A stretch of 64,000 nucleotides of DNA from Pseudoramibacter fermentans (GCA_009493725.1 VOGB01000005.1:1-64000), one strand, 5' to 3'. Counted from the stretch's first letter, positions 42,705 to 52,233 are shown. Translations and numbers: made by a program. The notes: generated by a model from the sequence alone, not told the origin.

Positions 42705-43205
42705 ATGCCTAAAAACAAATTTGAAAACTTTATTTTTACCGTCATCATGGCTTTCATCATGGTTTACGCGATGATCTGCTACAACATTTCGCTGAACATT
42801 GGCGGCATGACCAATCAGGTCTTCCTGATGGCCTTCTCTGAGCTGAGAATCATGTGGCCGGTGGCCATCGTGCTGGAAATGTTCGTGATGGAAAAACCGG
42901 TCATCTACCTGACAAACCGCGTCGTCACAAAAGACATGCCGTTCATTTGGATCCTGTTAATCCGCTGCTCGCTGACCGTCTGCCTGATGTGCCCGTCGAT
43001 GAGCTTCGTCGCGACACTGCTCTTCAAAAACTTCGCGCAATCCGGTTTTGTCGGCATGTGGCTTCAGACTACGGCCATGAATTTCCCGATGGCGCTGGCC
43101 TGGCAGATCTTTTTCGGCGGCCCCCTTGGACGCCTGTGCTTCCGCCTGATTTTCAGAAGGCAAAAGGGTCAGGCTCCCGCTGCCGCTGAAAGCCTTTCAG
43201 AATAA
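42705..43205 (+). CDS. DUF2798 membrane protein
   Basis: 166-aa membrane protein with about four hydrophobic helices: FIFTVIMAFIMVYAMICYNISLNIGG, ELRIMWPVAIVLEMFV, WILLIRCSLTVCLMCPSMSFVATLLF, and TTAMNFPMALAWQIFFGGPLGRL. The two-fold repeated ELxxMWP / NFPMALxWQxFFxGPLxR pattern fits DUF2798, whose function is unknown. The leader carries a candidate regulatory RNA also found in front of an MFS exporter, which suggests a transport or detoxification role. Confidence 0.72.
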   Translation: MPKNKFENFIFTVIMAFIMVYAMICYNISLNIGGMTNQVFLMAFSELRIMWPVAIVLEMFVMEKPVIYLTNRVVTKDMPFIWILLIRCSLTVCLMCPSMSFVATLLFKNFAQSGFVGMWLQTTAMNFPMALAWQIFFGGPLGRLCFRLIFRRQKGQAPAAAESLSE

Positions 43206-43291
43206 TCGCTGTCTTTTCGATGAATTGGGTGCGCCCGCCTTCTTGTTGACATGGATGTTACACTTAAATCAAAAACAAAGGAGGTGGACCG

Positions 43292-44233
43292 ATGATTTTA
43301 TATTCCAGCATGCGCACGGACATTCCGGCGTTTTACAGCGATTGGTTTTACAATCGGATTGCCGACGGTCGAGTCCTGGTCCGCAATCCTTATTATCCCC
43401 AGCACGTGTCGCAATATCGGCTCACGCCCGATGTTGTCGACATTTTTTACTTTTTGACGAAAAATCCCGAACCGATGCTGAGCCGCCTCGACCGGCTTAA
43501 GGCCTTCCGCACCTTCTGGCACATCACCCTCACGCCCTATCAACGGGATATCGAGCCGAACGTCCCGGACAAGCGGGACATCGTCCGCGCCTTCAAAGCG
43601 CTGTCCCGCCGCGTCGGGGCAGACCGCGTCGAGTGGCGGTACGATCCAATTTTCGTAACCGGCCAATACAGTGTCGCCTACCACATCGACGCCTTCGAAA
43701 AACTCGCGTCGGCGCTGGAGGGCGCCACACACCGCTGCGTCATCAATTTTATCGATCTGTATCAAAAGGTTCGTAAAAATTTTCCTGAGGTCACCCCGAT
43801 TACGGCGTCGCAGCGCCAGGCCATCAGCGCGGCCATTGTCAAAAGCTGCCGCGCCCACGGCATGATCCCCTGCGCCTGTGCGTCCAACGGCGATCTCGCC
43901 GCTGTCGGATTCGACTGCTCCGGATGTATGACAAAGGAAAAGGTCGAGCGCCTCTACCACGAAGCGATCGACCCACCGGCCTCTCGGATTGGCGCCGGCA
44001 CCGGCGCCCTGGCCGGCTGTCCCTGCATCACCGGCTACGACATAGGCGCCTACAACACCTGCCCCCACGGCTGCAGGTACTGCTACGCCAATTACGATTT
44101 AGAAACCGTTCGAACCAATTACCGTAAACACGACCCCGCCGCACCGTTTTTAATCGGCGGCTCGCTGCCGGACGATATCCTGCACGACGCCCACCATACC
44201 TCCTGGATGACCGGTCAGCTCACCTTATTCTAA
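43292..44233 (+). CDS. DUF1848 protein (radical-SAM-like cysteine cluster)
   Basis: 313-aa protein: MILYSSMRTDIPAFYSDWFYNRI at the start, a TIM-barrel-like middle with HITLTPYQRDIEPNVPDK and VEWRYDPIF, and a late Cys-rich CPHGCRYCYANYD motif. Other cysteines occur in DCSGCM and GCPCITGYD. This fits DUF1848, a group with a C-terminal radical-SAM-style CxxxCxxC motif but no assigned reaction. GGAGGTGG precedes the ATG. Terminator at 44252. Confidence 0.8.
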   Translation: MILYSSMRTDIPAFYSDWFYNRIADGRVLVRNPYYPQHVSQYRLTPDVVDIFYFLTKNPEPMLSRLDRLKAFRTFWHITLTPYQRDIEPNVPDKRDIVRAFKALSRRVGADRVEWRYDPIFVTGQYSVAYHIDAFEKLASALEGATHRCVINFIDLYQKVRKNFPEVTPITASQRQAISAAIVKSCRAHGMIPCACASNGDLAAVGFDCSGCMTKEKVERLYHEAIDPPASRIGAGTGALAGCPCITGYDIGAYNTCPHGCRYCYANYDLETVRTNYRKHDPAAPFLIGGSLPDDILHDAHHTSWMTGQLTLF

Positions 44234-44251
44234 ATTTTTTAGCCTTTTACC

Positions 44252-44280
44252 AGCAGTGATTTAACGATCACTGCTTTTTT
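44252..44280. terminator. Intrinsic terminator between converging genes
   Basis: Nine-bp stem AGCAGTGAT (44252-44260) with ATCACTGCT (44267-44275), then TTTTTT. It serves the DUF1848 gene; the esterase gene ends at 44279 from the other side. Confidence 0.85.
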
Positions 44281-44986
44281 ATTTCGTCAACGCCTTAGCG
44301 CACCAGATGTACCCCGCCGCGCAGCGTTTTTCATTATCCTTGAAGTGGTTGCCCGGATGCCATGCCAGCGTGCAGCTTTCAACCGACGCATTTTGTTTGA
44401 GCACGTCGTATTGGTGGCGGATGTTGTCGCCGACCTGCGCCATAACCTGATTGCGTGTCTTTTCCTCTTTATCGCCAAGGCTTAAATAAATCGCCGGCAC
44501 CTTGGGCGCGTGGGCGTCGCTGTAATCCCGCCATCCGGGAAACCAGACTGAAGGTGACGCTGCCATGACCGCCGCGAAGGCGTCTGTTTGATAAGCACAC
44601 CAAAGGGCAAACAGCCCGGCCAGAGAGTAGCCGCCGACGACAATCGGCGTTGTTTCGGAAAGCTTCGCCCGCGCGCGCACTTCTGGGATGAACATCTCAC
44701 TGACGAAAGCCAAGGTGTCTGCCGCGCCGTGACCAAAACCTTCCTTTCCGAAAACCGGCGGCGCGTCCCACGGTGTCAGATCGGCGTTCCAATCGCCGAC
44801 GTAAAAATCGGCAAAAACAAAGGGCTGTTCGATTTGTTGATTCATGATCTCCAGCATCGCGGGAAAGCCCTCAGCGTCGTGATCGTCTACCGCCTGAATG
44901 AAGATCAGTTCTGCTTCCCGGCCGTCACCGTCCGGCGTGTACAGCTCGCAGGCTTTTCCCGCCAGTTCAAAGGCTGCCTTTTCCAT
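44279..44986 (-). CDS. Putative alpha/beta-hydrolase esterase
   Basis: 235-aa protein of the alpha/beta-hydrolase fold with the nucleophile elbow GGYSLAGLF (about residues 117-125) and a preceding PIVV strand. A late His in WHPGNHFKDNEKR could complete the triad. It resembles the esterase D/Fes-like family. An extended -10 (TGCTATAAT) is at 45016-45024 and AGGAGG precedes the ATG. Substrate unknown. Confidence 0.7.
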   Translation of the reverse strand: MEKAAFELAGKACELYTPDGDGREAELIFIQAVDDHDAEGFPAMLEIMNQQIEQPFVFADFYVGDWNADLTPWDAPPVFGKEGFGHGAADTLAFVSEMFIPEVRARAKLSETTPIVVGGYSLAGLFALWCAYQTDAFAAVMAASPSVWFPGWRDYSDAHAPKVPAIYLSLGDKEEKTRNQVMAQVGDNIRHQYDVLKQNASVESCTLAWHPGNHFKDNEKRCAAGYIWCAKALTK

Positions 44987-45015
44987 TGATTTTCCTCCTG
45001 TGGTTATTTTATGTC

Positions 45016-45024
45016 ATTATAGCA
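45016..45024 (-). promoter_or_regulatory. Extended -10 promoter of the esterase gene
   Basis: Minus strand TGCTATAAT, with the consensus hexamer at 45016-45021. No clear -35. About 30 bp before the esterase ATG, just after the end of the UvrA-like gene. Confidence 0.5.
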
Positions 45025-45037
45025 CAGCGAAATGTCT

Positions 45038-47533
45038 TCAGATATATTTTCCCGTCATGCTTTCTGCACAATTTTTAACAGCTTCCACCGTCCCGGCCGC
45101 GACGATGCGCCCGCCTTCTTCGCCGCCGCCCGGCCCCATATCGACGAGGTAATCGGCGTTGTGAATCACGTCGAGATCGTGTTCGATGACCACAATCGTC
45201 GCGCCAAAATCAATCAGCGTCTGGAAGACCGTCAGCAGTGTTTTCACGTCGAGGGGATGCAGGCCGATGGTCGGTTCGTCGAAGACGAACAGCGCGTCCT
45301 TTTGAGGGCGCCCCATCTCGCTCGCCAGCTTGAGCCGCTGGGCCTCGCCGCCGGAGAGCCCTGGGGTCGCCTCGCCCAAGGTCAGATACCCCAGGCCGAG
45401 ATCGTGAAGCACCTGAAGGCGCCTGCACACCGCCGGCAGGCCCTGACAGGCGTCAAGCGCTTCGTCGACGCTCATCGCCATCAGCTGCGGCAGCGTCAAT
45501 GCTTTTTTTGCTTTGTTGTGCCAATGGATGTGGTCCGCCTCCGCGCTGTAGCGCCTGCCGCCGCAGTCCGGGCAGGTGATTTCCACATCGGGTAAAAACT
45601 GTACGTCCAAACTAATCGTGCCCGTCCCCTCACAGATCGGACATTTGAGCGCGCCGGTATTGTAGGAAAAGGCACCGGGCTTAAAGCCAGCCGCCTTCGC
45701 TTCGTCTGTCTGCGCGAAAATCTTGCGCAGCCTGTCGTGAACGCCCGCGTACGTCGCCACCGTCGAACGGACGTTGATGCCAATGGGCGTCGCGTCGATC
45801 AGCTTGACCTGCTCAATCCCCGACGCCTCAATTCCTTTGACGTGCGCCGGAAGTGGCCGCCCCTCGATTTGCGCCGTTAGTCCTGGAATGAGGCTCTCCA
45901 AAATCATCGTCGTCTTGCCGGAGCCGGAAACCCCGGTGACCACGGAAAGCCGCCCTTTCGGGAAGGTGACGTCTAATGGCTTCACCGTGTGAATCGGTCC
46001 GGTTTGCATGCGAACGGCTCCGTTGTCAAACAGCTCCGATTCCGGGCAGCGCTTTCGAACCTGGACGGTATCTCCAGAAAGATAGGGCCCAATAATCGAC
46101 GCCGAATCCTTTTCCATTTTTTCAACTGCTCCCTGGGCGATGACCTGTCCACCGTCGGCGCCGGCCTTCGGTCCCATTTCAATGAGCCAGTCCGCCTGTC
46201 TCAAAACCTGCGTGTCGTGATCCACCAACACCACCGAATTGCCGTCGTCAATCAAATCGCCCATCACCCCGGTGAGCCCTTCGATATTGGCCGGGTGCAG
46301 CCCAATCGACGGCTCGTCCAATACGTAGAGTACACCGGTCGTCCGATTGCGCACGGCCCGGGCCAACTGCATCCGCTGACGCTCGCCAGTCGACAGCGTC
46401 GACGCGGCGCGGTCCAATGTGATGTAGCCCAGCCCCAGATCCAAAAGGCGCTTCGCGGTGCCTTCAAAAGACGCACAGATGCTCGCCGCCATCGGCCGCA
46501 TCTCGTCCGGCATCGTCCCCGGCACGCCTTTGACCCACCCGCAAAGGGCGGTAAGCGTCATTTGGCAGGCCTGATCCAGCGTAATCCCTCTGAGCTTCGG
46601 CGCCCGTGCCGCTTCGGAAAGCCGAGTCCCGCCGCAGTCCGGGCAGACTGCCGTCTTTAAAAATTTTTCGACCCGTTTCATGCCCTTCTCGTCCTTGACG
46701 TGGGACAGCGCGTTTTCCACAGTGTATTTAGCGTTGAAATAGGTGAAATCCATGTCGCCGGACGCGCCGCTGGTTTTGTTCTGATAGATGATGTTCTTTT
46801 TGACGGCTGGGCCGTTAAACACGATGTCCCGCTCTTTGGGCGTCAAATCCTTGAAAGGCACGTCGGTGCGCACGCCCATTTCTCTGGCGATGTCCTTCAT
46901 CAAAGACCACATCAGCGTCTGCCATGGGCGCACAGCGCCCTCGTCGATGGACAGGGTTTCATCTGGCACAAGGGTCGCCTCGTCGACAGTACGCACCAGC
47001 CCCGTGCCTTCGCAGGTCGGGCAGGCGCCGCGGCTGTTAAAGGCCAGATCTTCCGCGCCTGGCCCGTAAAACTGCGCGCCGCACGTCGGACAAGTAATGG
47101 CCTTCATCGCCGCCACATTGAGCGACGGCGGCACGTAATGACCGTTGGGGCAGCGGTGGCTGCCCAATCGGGAAAATATCAGGCGCAGGCTGTTCAAAAG
47201 CTCGGTCGCTGTGCCAAAGGTGCTGCGCACCCCTGGCACCCCCGGGCGCTGCCGCAGGGCCAGCGCTGCTGGAATATAGCGGACCGCCTCCACCTCTGCC
47301 TTTTCCGCCTGGGTCATGCGCCTGCGCGTGTATGCGGAAAGCGCCTCCAAATAACGGCGGGAGCCCTCAGCGTAAAGGACCCCCAGCGCCAGAGACGACT
47401 TGCCCGATCCCGAGACGCCGGCGATGCCGACCACTTGATTGAGCGGAATGTCGACATCGATGTGCTTGAGATTGTGGACGTCCGCACCCCGCACTTCGAT
47501 TCTATTTGGCACTTTTTCGTGATTCTGCCCCAT
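45038..47533 (-). CDS. UvrA-like ABC ATPase (UvrA2/drug-resistance type)
   Basis: 831-aa paralogue of excinuclease subunit A. Two ATPase halves: Walker A GVSGSGKSSLALGVLYAEGSRRYLEALSAY near residue 40 and GVSGSGKTTMILESLIPGL in the second half. Zinc-finger cysteines occur in CPTCGAQFY / CPTCEGTG and CPICEGTGTISLDVQFLPDVEITCPDCGG. Signature motifs LSTGERQRMQLARAV and LSGGEAQRLKLASEM are both present. It is about 110 residues shorter than housekeeping UvrA (about 940 aa) and appears to lack the UvrB-binding region, so repair with UvrBC is unlikely. Drug or lesion tolerance is the usual suggestion for such paralogues. Confidence 0.85.
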   Translation of the reverse strand: MGQNHEKVPNRIEVRGADVHNLKHIDVDIPLNQVVGIAGVSGSGKSSLALGVLYAEGSRRYLEALSAYTRRRMTQAEKAEVEAVRYIPAALALRQRPGVPGVRSTFGTATELLNSLRLIFSRLGSHRCPNGHYVPPSLNVAAMKAITCPTCGAQFYGPGAEDLAFNSRGACPTCEGTGLVRTVDEATLVPDETLSIDEGAVRPWQTLMWSLMKDIAREMGVRTDVPFKDLTPKERDIVFNGPAVKKNIIYQNKTSGASGDMDFTYFNAKYTVENALSHVKDEKGMKRVEKFLKTAVCPDCGGTRLSEAARAPKLRGITLDQACQMTLTALCGWVKGVPGTMPDEMRPMAASICASFEGTAKRLLDLGLGYITLDRAASTLSTGERQRMQLARAVRNRTTGVLYVLDEPSIGLHPANIEGLTGVMGDLIDDGNSVVLVDHDTQVLRQADWLIEMGPKAGADGGQVIAQGAVEKMEKDSASIIGPYLSGDTVQVRKRCPESELFDNGAVRMQTGPIHTVKPLDVTFPKGRLSVVTGVSGSGKTTMILESLIPGLTAQIEGRPLPAHVKGIEASGIEQVKLIDATPIGINVRSTVATYAGVHDRLRKIFAQTDEAKAAGFKPGAFSYNTGALKCPICEGTGTISLDVQFLPDVEITCPDCGGRRYSAEADHIHWHNKAKKALTLPQLMAMSVDEALDACQGLPAVCRRLQVLHDLGLGYLTLGEATPGLSGGEAQRLKLASEMGRPQKDALFVFDEPTIGLHPLDVKTLLTVFQTLIDFGATIVVIEHDLDVIHNADYLVDMGPGGGEEGGRIVAAGTVEAVKNCAESMTGKYI

Positions 47534-47619
47534 CAGCCTGCCTCCTGCATTGCTACAATATTTTATTTATTGTACCATTACTTGAACTGGACGCTTTAAT
47601 GATTACGCAATAAAATTAT

Positions 47620-47648
47620 TTGACAAAAATTTTTCTGTCATTTAAGAT
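47620..47648 (+). promoter_or_regulatory. Promoter of MFS gene 1 with long leader
   Basis: TTGACA (47620-47625), 17-bp spacer, TAAGAT (47643-47648). The following 190-nt leader (47655-47844) holds no ORF but several hairpins: GACAC/GTGTC (about 47706-47720), ACGTCT/AGATGT around 47800, and CCTG/CAGG just before the Shine-Dalgarno. TCCTTT near 47690 can pair with AAAGGA of that site. The core motif of the DUF2798 leader is not present here. Confidence 0.45.
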
Positions 47649-47844
47649 AATATTAAAGTCTTTTCAAGCGACACATGATGTCCTTTGTAACGGCTTTTTT
47701 CTTTTGACACAGTTTGTGTCCCATTTTCACAACTAAATAAAAGACAGCTCAAAGCAGAACCCTTTCGGAACTGTTGTCTGGCGTTTGTTCGGCCAGTCCT
47801 ACGTCTAAAAGATGTCGCGACCTGTCACAGGAAAGGAGTTTTTT

Positions 47845-49272
47845 ATGAACAATCCAAAACCCGTGAAACACGCGGCAGCTGTCTTAACGGCCATTGCACT
47901 TGGCGCTTTTCTGGCGACATTTAACGAAACCTTTTTAAACGTCGCCTTGACGCCGATCATGCACACCTTTCACATCAATTCCGGTCAAGTTCAATGGGTC
48001 TCCACTGCCTACATGCTGGTGGCAGCCGTCACCGTACCGATGGTCAGCTTTCTGTTCCGCAGTGTGCCTACCCGCCGCTTAACCACGGTGGCCTTTATCT
48101 TTCTGCTGGCAGGCTCTTTAATTGGCGCTTTCTCAACAGCTTTTCCCGTTTTGATTGTCGGCCGCTGTGTCCAGGCCGTGGGCACTGGCATGATCGTCCA
48201 AATCGGCATGAACCTGACACTGCTCATCGCACCCAAGGGGCGCCTCGGCACCTATATGGGCGTCGTCAGCGCGGTGACGCTGCTGGGTCCGGCATTCGGC
48301 CCCATCGCTGGCGGCCTGTTATTGTCCGTCTCTGACTGGCATCTCTTATTTTTCGTTTTTTCCGCGCTGACGGCCGCGGCTTTGGTCGTGAATCTGGTTT
48401 TCATCGACGATTACGCCGTCCTCAGCCACCCTAATCTCGATGTGCCCTCGGTGATGCTGGTCTCTCTGACGCTACTTGGGATCATGTACGGCATTTCGAC
48501 CATCTTCTCGCAAAGCGTCATCGTCGCGATTCTGGCTTTTGTCATCGGGATCGTTAGCGCGGGGCTGTTTGTCCAGCGCCAGCATCAATTGGCCGAACCC
48601 CTTTTGGACCTGCGTCCTTTTCAAGATGCGTCCTTCGTCAAAGGGGTTGCCGTTGTCTTCATCGCCTTCATGTCGGTATTCGCGATGAACATTCTGCTGC
48701 CGCTTTACATGCAGAACGCTCTCGGCTTCTCAGCCCTCGATGCGGCACTGACTTTATTGGTGCCCTGCTTATCCTGCGTCGTCTTTGCCCCGCTGGCTGG
48801 CAGTCTTTACGATCGATACGGCTTTAAACATTCCCTGCCGATTTCCCTTTTGGTGATGGCTGCCTTTCTGCTCCTCATGTCGACGGTGACCGGCACCCAC
48901 ACCGCAGGTGTGCAGATTGCTCTCATTTACCTGCCGATTCTCGCCGGCTGCAACTTCAGTATCGGCCCAACTCAAAGCTATGTGTTGGACAACTTGTCTG
49001 AAGATCTGCATCCCCACGGCGTCACGATCTGCTACACCGCGATCCAAACGGCTGGATGCTTTGGTTCATCCCTTTACGTCGGCATCCTCAGCGCCGTCGA
49101 ACAGGGTCGGCTCGCCGCCGGTTTTAAAAGCGCGCTGGCCGTCACTGGCGGCTTTCACGTCAGCTGCGCCACTGCCGCGGCTGTCGCGCTCGTCGGATTC
49201 GTCGTCGCATTGTCATTAACCTGGCATCCCTTTGCCGCTGCTCCGAAACAAAGCAGCGAACAGCTGTCATAA
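47845..49272 (+). CDS. MFS drug:H+ antiporter, DHA2 (EmrB/LmrB-like)
   Basis: 475-aa transporter with about 14 hydrophobic helices. Motifs: FNETFLNVALTPIM in helix 1, QWVSTAYMLVAAV, and the motif C-like GRCVQAVGTGMIVQIGMNL plus GPAFGPIAGGLLL of antiporters. I start at 47845 because AAAGGAG with a T6 spacer precedes it; an in-frame ATG at 47812 adds an unlikely prefix. It is a paralogue of the gene at 58774. Exports hydrophobic compounds; substrate unknown. A terminator follows. Confidence 0.85.
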   Translation: MNNPKPVKHAAAVLTAIALGAFLATFNETFLNVALTPIMHTFHINSGQVQWVSTAYMLVAAVTVPMVSFLFRSVPTRRLTTVAFIFLLAGSLIGAFSTAFPVLIVGRCVQAVGTGMIVQIGMNLTLLIAPKGRLGTYMGVVSAVTLLGPAFGPIAGGLLLSVSDWHLLFFVFSALTAAALVVNLVFIDDYAVLSHPNLDVPSVMLVSLTLLGIMYGISTIFSQSVIVAILAFVIGIVSAGLFVQRQHQLAEPLLDLRPFQDASFVKGVAVVFIAFMSVFAMNILLPLYMQNALGFSALDAALTLLVPCLSCVVFAPLAGSLYDRYGFKHSLPISLLVMAAFLLLMSTVTGTHTAGVQIALIYLPILAGCNFSIGPTQSYVLDNLSEDLHPHGVTICYTAIQTAGCFGSSLYVGILSAVEQGRLAAGFKSALAVTGGFHVSCATAAAVALVGFVVALSLTWHPFAAAPKQSSEQLS

Positions 49273-49292
49273 TCCGCTTCAGCTCATCTTTA

Positions 49293-49325
49293 AAAAGGTC
49301 ATCTTATTATCCAGATGGCCTTTTT
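49293..49325 (+). terminator. Intrinsic terminator of MFS gene 1
   Basis: Twelve-bp stem (49293-49304 with 49313-49324; AAAAGGTCATCT / AGATGGCCTTTT with one G-T pair), followed by T. Confidence 0.8.
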
Positions 49326-49449
49326 GCTTGCGGTACGATTGTGATGAGATGCGCCGCCTGCAAATCGCCATGTTTTCTTAAGAAGAAATGCGCTAAAATA
49401 GAATCAAAATTGTTTATCTGTTGATTATTAATAGAAAAAGGAGAATGCT

Positions 49450-50937
49450 ATGCCTTGTACTACGCTTTTAGTCGGTAAACGCGCGTCCTACGACGGTTCA
49501 ACGATGATCGCCCGAAATGACGACTCGGGCGCCGGTCACTACACGCCGAAAAAATTTGCCGTCGTCACGCCCGACGCACAGCCGCGCCACTACCGTTCGG
49601 TCTTAAGCCACGTCGAAATTGATTTGCCGTACAACCCGATGCGCTACACCTGCGTGCCCAACGCGCTGGCGGGTGAAGGTATCTGGGCCGCGGCCGGCGT
49701 CAATGCCGCCAACGTCGCGATGACCGCGACCGAAACCATCACCTCCAACGAACGGGTGCTCGGCGCAGATCCGCTGGTCCATTATCTGTCGGCTGACGCG
49801 TCACCGGACGGTATCGAAAAACCCGGCGGCATCGGCGAAGAGGATTTCGTCACCCTGGTCCTCCCCTACATCACAAGCGCGCGGGAAGGCGTGATGCGCC
49901 TCGGCGCGCTGCTCGAACAATTCGGCACCTACGAAATGAACGGCGTGGCCTTTTCCGACGCTGATGAAATCTGGTGGATGGAAACGATCGGCGGTCACCA
50001 TTGGATCGCGCGCCGCGTGCCGGACGACCGCTACGTCGTGATGCCCAATCAGCTCGGGATCGACCAATTTGATCTCGAGGATGCTTTCGGCGAACAGCGC
50101 GATTTCCTCTGTTCCTCTGATCTGAGGACCTTTATCGCCGATCATCACTTAAACCTGTCTTTTGACGACAGCCTTAATCCCCGGGAGGCCTTCGGCAGCC
50201 ACGACGACGCGGATCACGTCTACAACACGCCGCGGGCCTGGTTCATCGGGCGGTATTTCAACCCGACCACGTATATCTGGGACGGCCCAGACGCCGACTT
50301 CACCCCTGAAGCCGACGACATTCCTTGGAGCTTTGTGCCCGAACGGAAAATCACGCCGGAGGATGTGAAATACGTCCTCTCCTCTCACTATCAGGGCACC
50401 CCCTACGATCCCTACGGCAGCTATGGCGAAGATAACCGCCGCGGCGCTTACCGCTCCATTGGCGTCAACCGCAACGATTTTCTCGCCATGCTCCAGATCC
50501 GCCCGGACATGCCGGCACACGCTCGGGCTTTGCAATGGCTGTGCTTCGCGTCTAATCCGTTCAACGCCTGGATTCCGCTGTACACCCAAATTGACACCGT
50601 GCCCGCTTTTCTTGCCACGACAGGCGAACACACTTCAACCGACAGCTTCTACTGGTGCAGCCGTCTAATCGCTGCCTTGGCCGACGCCGGCTATCAAAAC
50701 TGCCTGAATCACATCGAGCATTACCAACAGGCCGTCCAGTCAAAGGGACAGGCCATGCTCGCCCATTACGATCCGCTGTTGAAGCAATCTGACCCCAGCG
50801 AAGCTCAGGCCCTTTGCGAAGAGGCCAATGCCGCCGTCACCGATGCGCTGGAAAAGCTGTGTCACAACACGCTGGATCTCGTCCTCTTTGAAACCAGCAA
50901 TTTGATGAAAAACGCCTACGCGCGGTCGGATGCGTAG
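49450..50937 (+). CDS. C69-family dipeptidase (PepD-like)
   Basis: 495-aa N-terminal-nucleophile hydrolase. MPCTTLLVGKRASYDGSTMIARNDDSG places the Cys at position 3, where it becomes the new N terminus, a hallmark of peptidase family C69/U34. Other family segments: PLYNPM-like YNPMRYTCVPNAL, GVNAANVAMTATETI, and WWMETIGGHHWIARRVPDDRYVVMPNQLGI. It hydrolyses dipeptides. No signal peptide, so probably cytoplasmic, where it would complement pepC and pepT. AAAAGGAGAATGCT precedes the ATG. Confidence 0.92.
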   Translation: MPCTTLLVGKRASYDGSTMIARNDDSGAGHYTPKKFAVVTPDAQPRHYRSVLSHVEIDLPYNPMRYTCVPNALAGEGIWAAAGVNAANVAMTATETITSNERVLGADPLVHYLSADASPDGIEKPGGIGEEDFVTLVLPYITSAREGVMRLGALLEQFGTYEMNGVAFSDADEIWWMETIGGHHWIARRVPDDRYVVMPNQLGIDQFDLEDAFGEQRDFLCSSDLRTFIADHHLNLSFDDSLNPREAFGSHDDADHVYNTPRAWFIGRYFNPTTYIWDGPDADFTPEADDIPWSFVPERKITPEDVKYVLSSHYQGTPYDPYGSYGEDNRRGAYRSIGVNRNDFLAMLQIRPDMPAHARALQWLCFASNPFNAWIPLYTQIDTVPAFLATTGEHTSTDSFYWCSRLIAALADAGYQNCLNHIEHYQQAVQSKGQAMLAHYDPLLKQSDPSEAQALCEEANAAVTDALEKLCHNTLDLVLFETSNLMKNAYARSDA

Positions 50938-51022
50938 GTGTGACGCCTTTCACCGGCTCTAAAATTTTAAGCCTGCGGTGAAACCTTATACGTAAATCTG
51001 TTTTCGTTAAATTTGAAGGCTA

Positions 51023-51031
51023 TGATATACT
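51023..51031 (+). promoter_or_regulatory. Extended -10 promoter of the DUF362 gene
   Basis: TGATATACT gives a TGn-extended -10 with TATACT at 51026-51031. The -35 (TTCGTT) at 17 bp is weak. GGAGG lies 6 bases before the ATG at 51071. Confidence 0.55.
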
Positions 51032-51070
51032 TTAATTAATCATCATAGAAAATTAATATGGAGGTATGCT

Positions 51071-52219
51071 ATGGAGAAATCCAAGGTTTATTTCACCGAT
51101 TTTAGAACACGGCTTGGTGTCCCGCTCACGACAAAGCTGCAGAAACTGATCAAAAAAGCGGGAATCGGCGATATCGACATGCAGGGCAAGTTCGTCGCCA
51201 TCAAAATGCACTTCGGCGAACTCGGCAATCTCGCCTACCTGCGGCCGAACTACGCCAAGGCGGTCGCCGACATTGTCAAGGAACAGGGCGGTCTACCGTT
51301 TTTGACCGACTGCAATACCCTCTACCCTGGCAGCCGCAAGCACGCGCTGGAACATTTGGACTGCGCCAATCTCAACGGCTTCAATCCAACGACGACAGGC
51401 TGTCAAATCATCATCGGCGACGGGCTCCGCGGCACAGATGACATCGAAGTGCCGGTCCACAACGGAGAATACTGCAAAACCGCAATGATCGGCCGTGCGG
51501 TAATGGACGCGGATATCGTCATCAGCCTGACCCACTTCAAGGGGCACGAACAGGCCGGCTTCGGCGGCTGTATCAAGAACATCGGCATGGGCTGCGGCTC
51601 CCGCGCCGGCAAGATGCTCCAGCACCAGAGCGGCCACCCCCACGTGATCGAAGACGCCTGCCGGGGCTGTCAGCGCTGCGCGACAGAATGCGGTTCTGAC
51701 GCAATCACGTATCTTGAAAAAGAAATTGACGGCAAAAAAGTCAAGAAGGCGTATATCGATCCGGAAATCTGCAAGGGCTGCGGCCGCTGCATCGGCGCCT
51801 GCGCCTTCGACGCCATTGAAAATGATAACTGGGATGCGCCGGCACTGCTCGGCTGCCGGATGGCCGAATACACGCAAGCCGTCTGCTACGGCAGACCGAC
51901 CTTCCACATCAGCCTCATTACCGACGTGTCGCCGAACTGCGACTGCCACGGCGAAAACGACGCGCCGATTCTTCCCGATATCGGAATGCTCGCTTCCTTC
52001 GATCCAGTCGCACTCGACCAAGCCTGCGTTGACTTGTGTGAAAAGGCGTCGCCGATTCAGAATTCTCAGCTCGGGGACAACATGGCCTCACCAGATTTTC
52101 ACGATCACGGTGATGTCTGGCTCAACAGCAACCCGAACGTCGCGTGGAAAGAAACCCTCGAACACGGTGAAAAAATCGGACTGGGTTCGAGAGATTACGA
52201 ACTTGTCACAATGAAATAA
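51071..52219 (+). CDS. DUF362 domain iron-sulfur protein
   Basis: 382-aa protein. The N-terminal DUF362 region covers about residues 30-190 (IKMHFGELGNLAYLRPNYAKAV, FLTDCNTLYPGSRKHALEH, LTHFKGHEQAGFGGCIKNIGMGCGSRAGK). A 2x[4Fe-4S] ferredoxin insert follows: CRGCQRCATECGSDAITY and CKGCGRCIGACAFDAIEN (about 198-260). The family role is unknown; electron transfer or assembly of a cofactor is plausible. Strong terminator immediately after. Confidence 0.88.
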   Translation: MEKSKVYFTDFRTRLGVPLTTKLQKLIKKAGIGDIDMQGKFVAIKMHFGELGNLAYLRPNYAKAVADIVKEQGGLPFLTDCNTLYPGSRKHALEHLDCANLNGFNPTTTGCQIIIGDGLRGTDDIEVPVHNGEYCKTAMIGRAVMDADIVISLTHFKGHEQAGFGGCIKNIGMGCGSRAGKMLQHQSGHPHVIEDACRGCQRCATECGSDAITYLEKEIDGKKVKKAYIDPEICKGCGRCIGACAFDAIENDNWDAPALLGCRMAEYTQAVCYGRPTFHISLITDVSPNCDCHGENDAPILPDIGMLASFDPVALDQACVDLCEKASPIQNSQLGDNMASPDFHDHGDVWLNSNPNVAWKETLEHGEKIGLGSRDYELVTMK

Positions 52220-52233
52220 TTTTAAATTTGCCG

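Noticed and set aside
47780..47800. Third copy of the conserved RNA core in the MFS gene 1 leader (CGAACAAAC on the opposite strand)
   Set aside because: Only about nine bases agree and on the wrong strand; the hairpin and other flank are absent.
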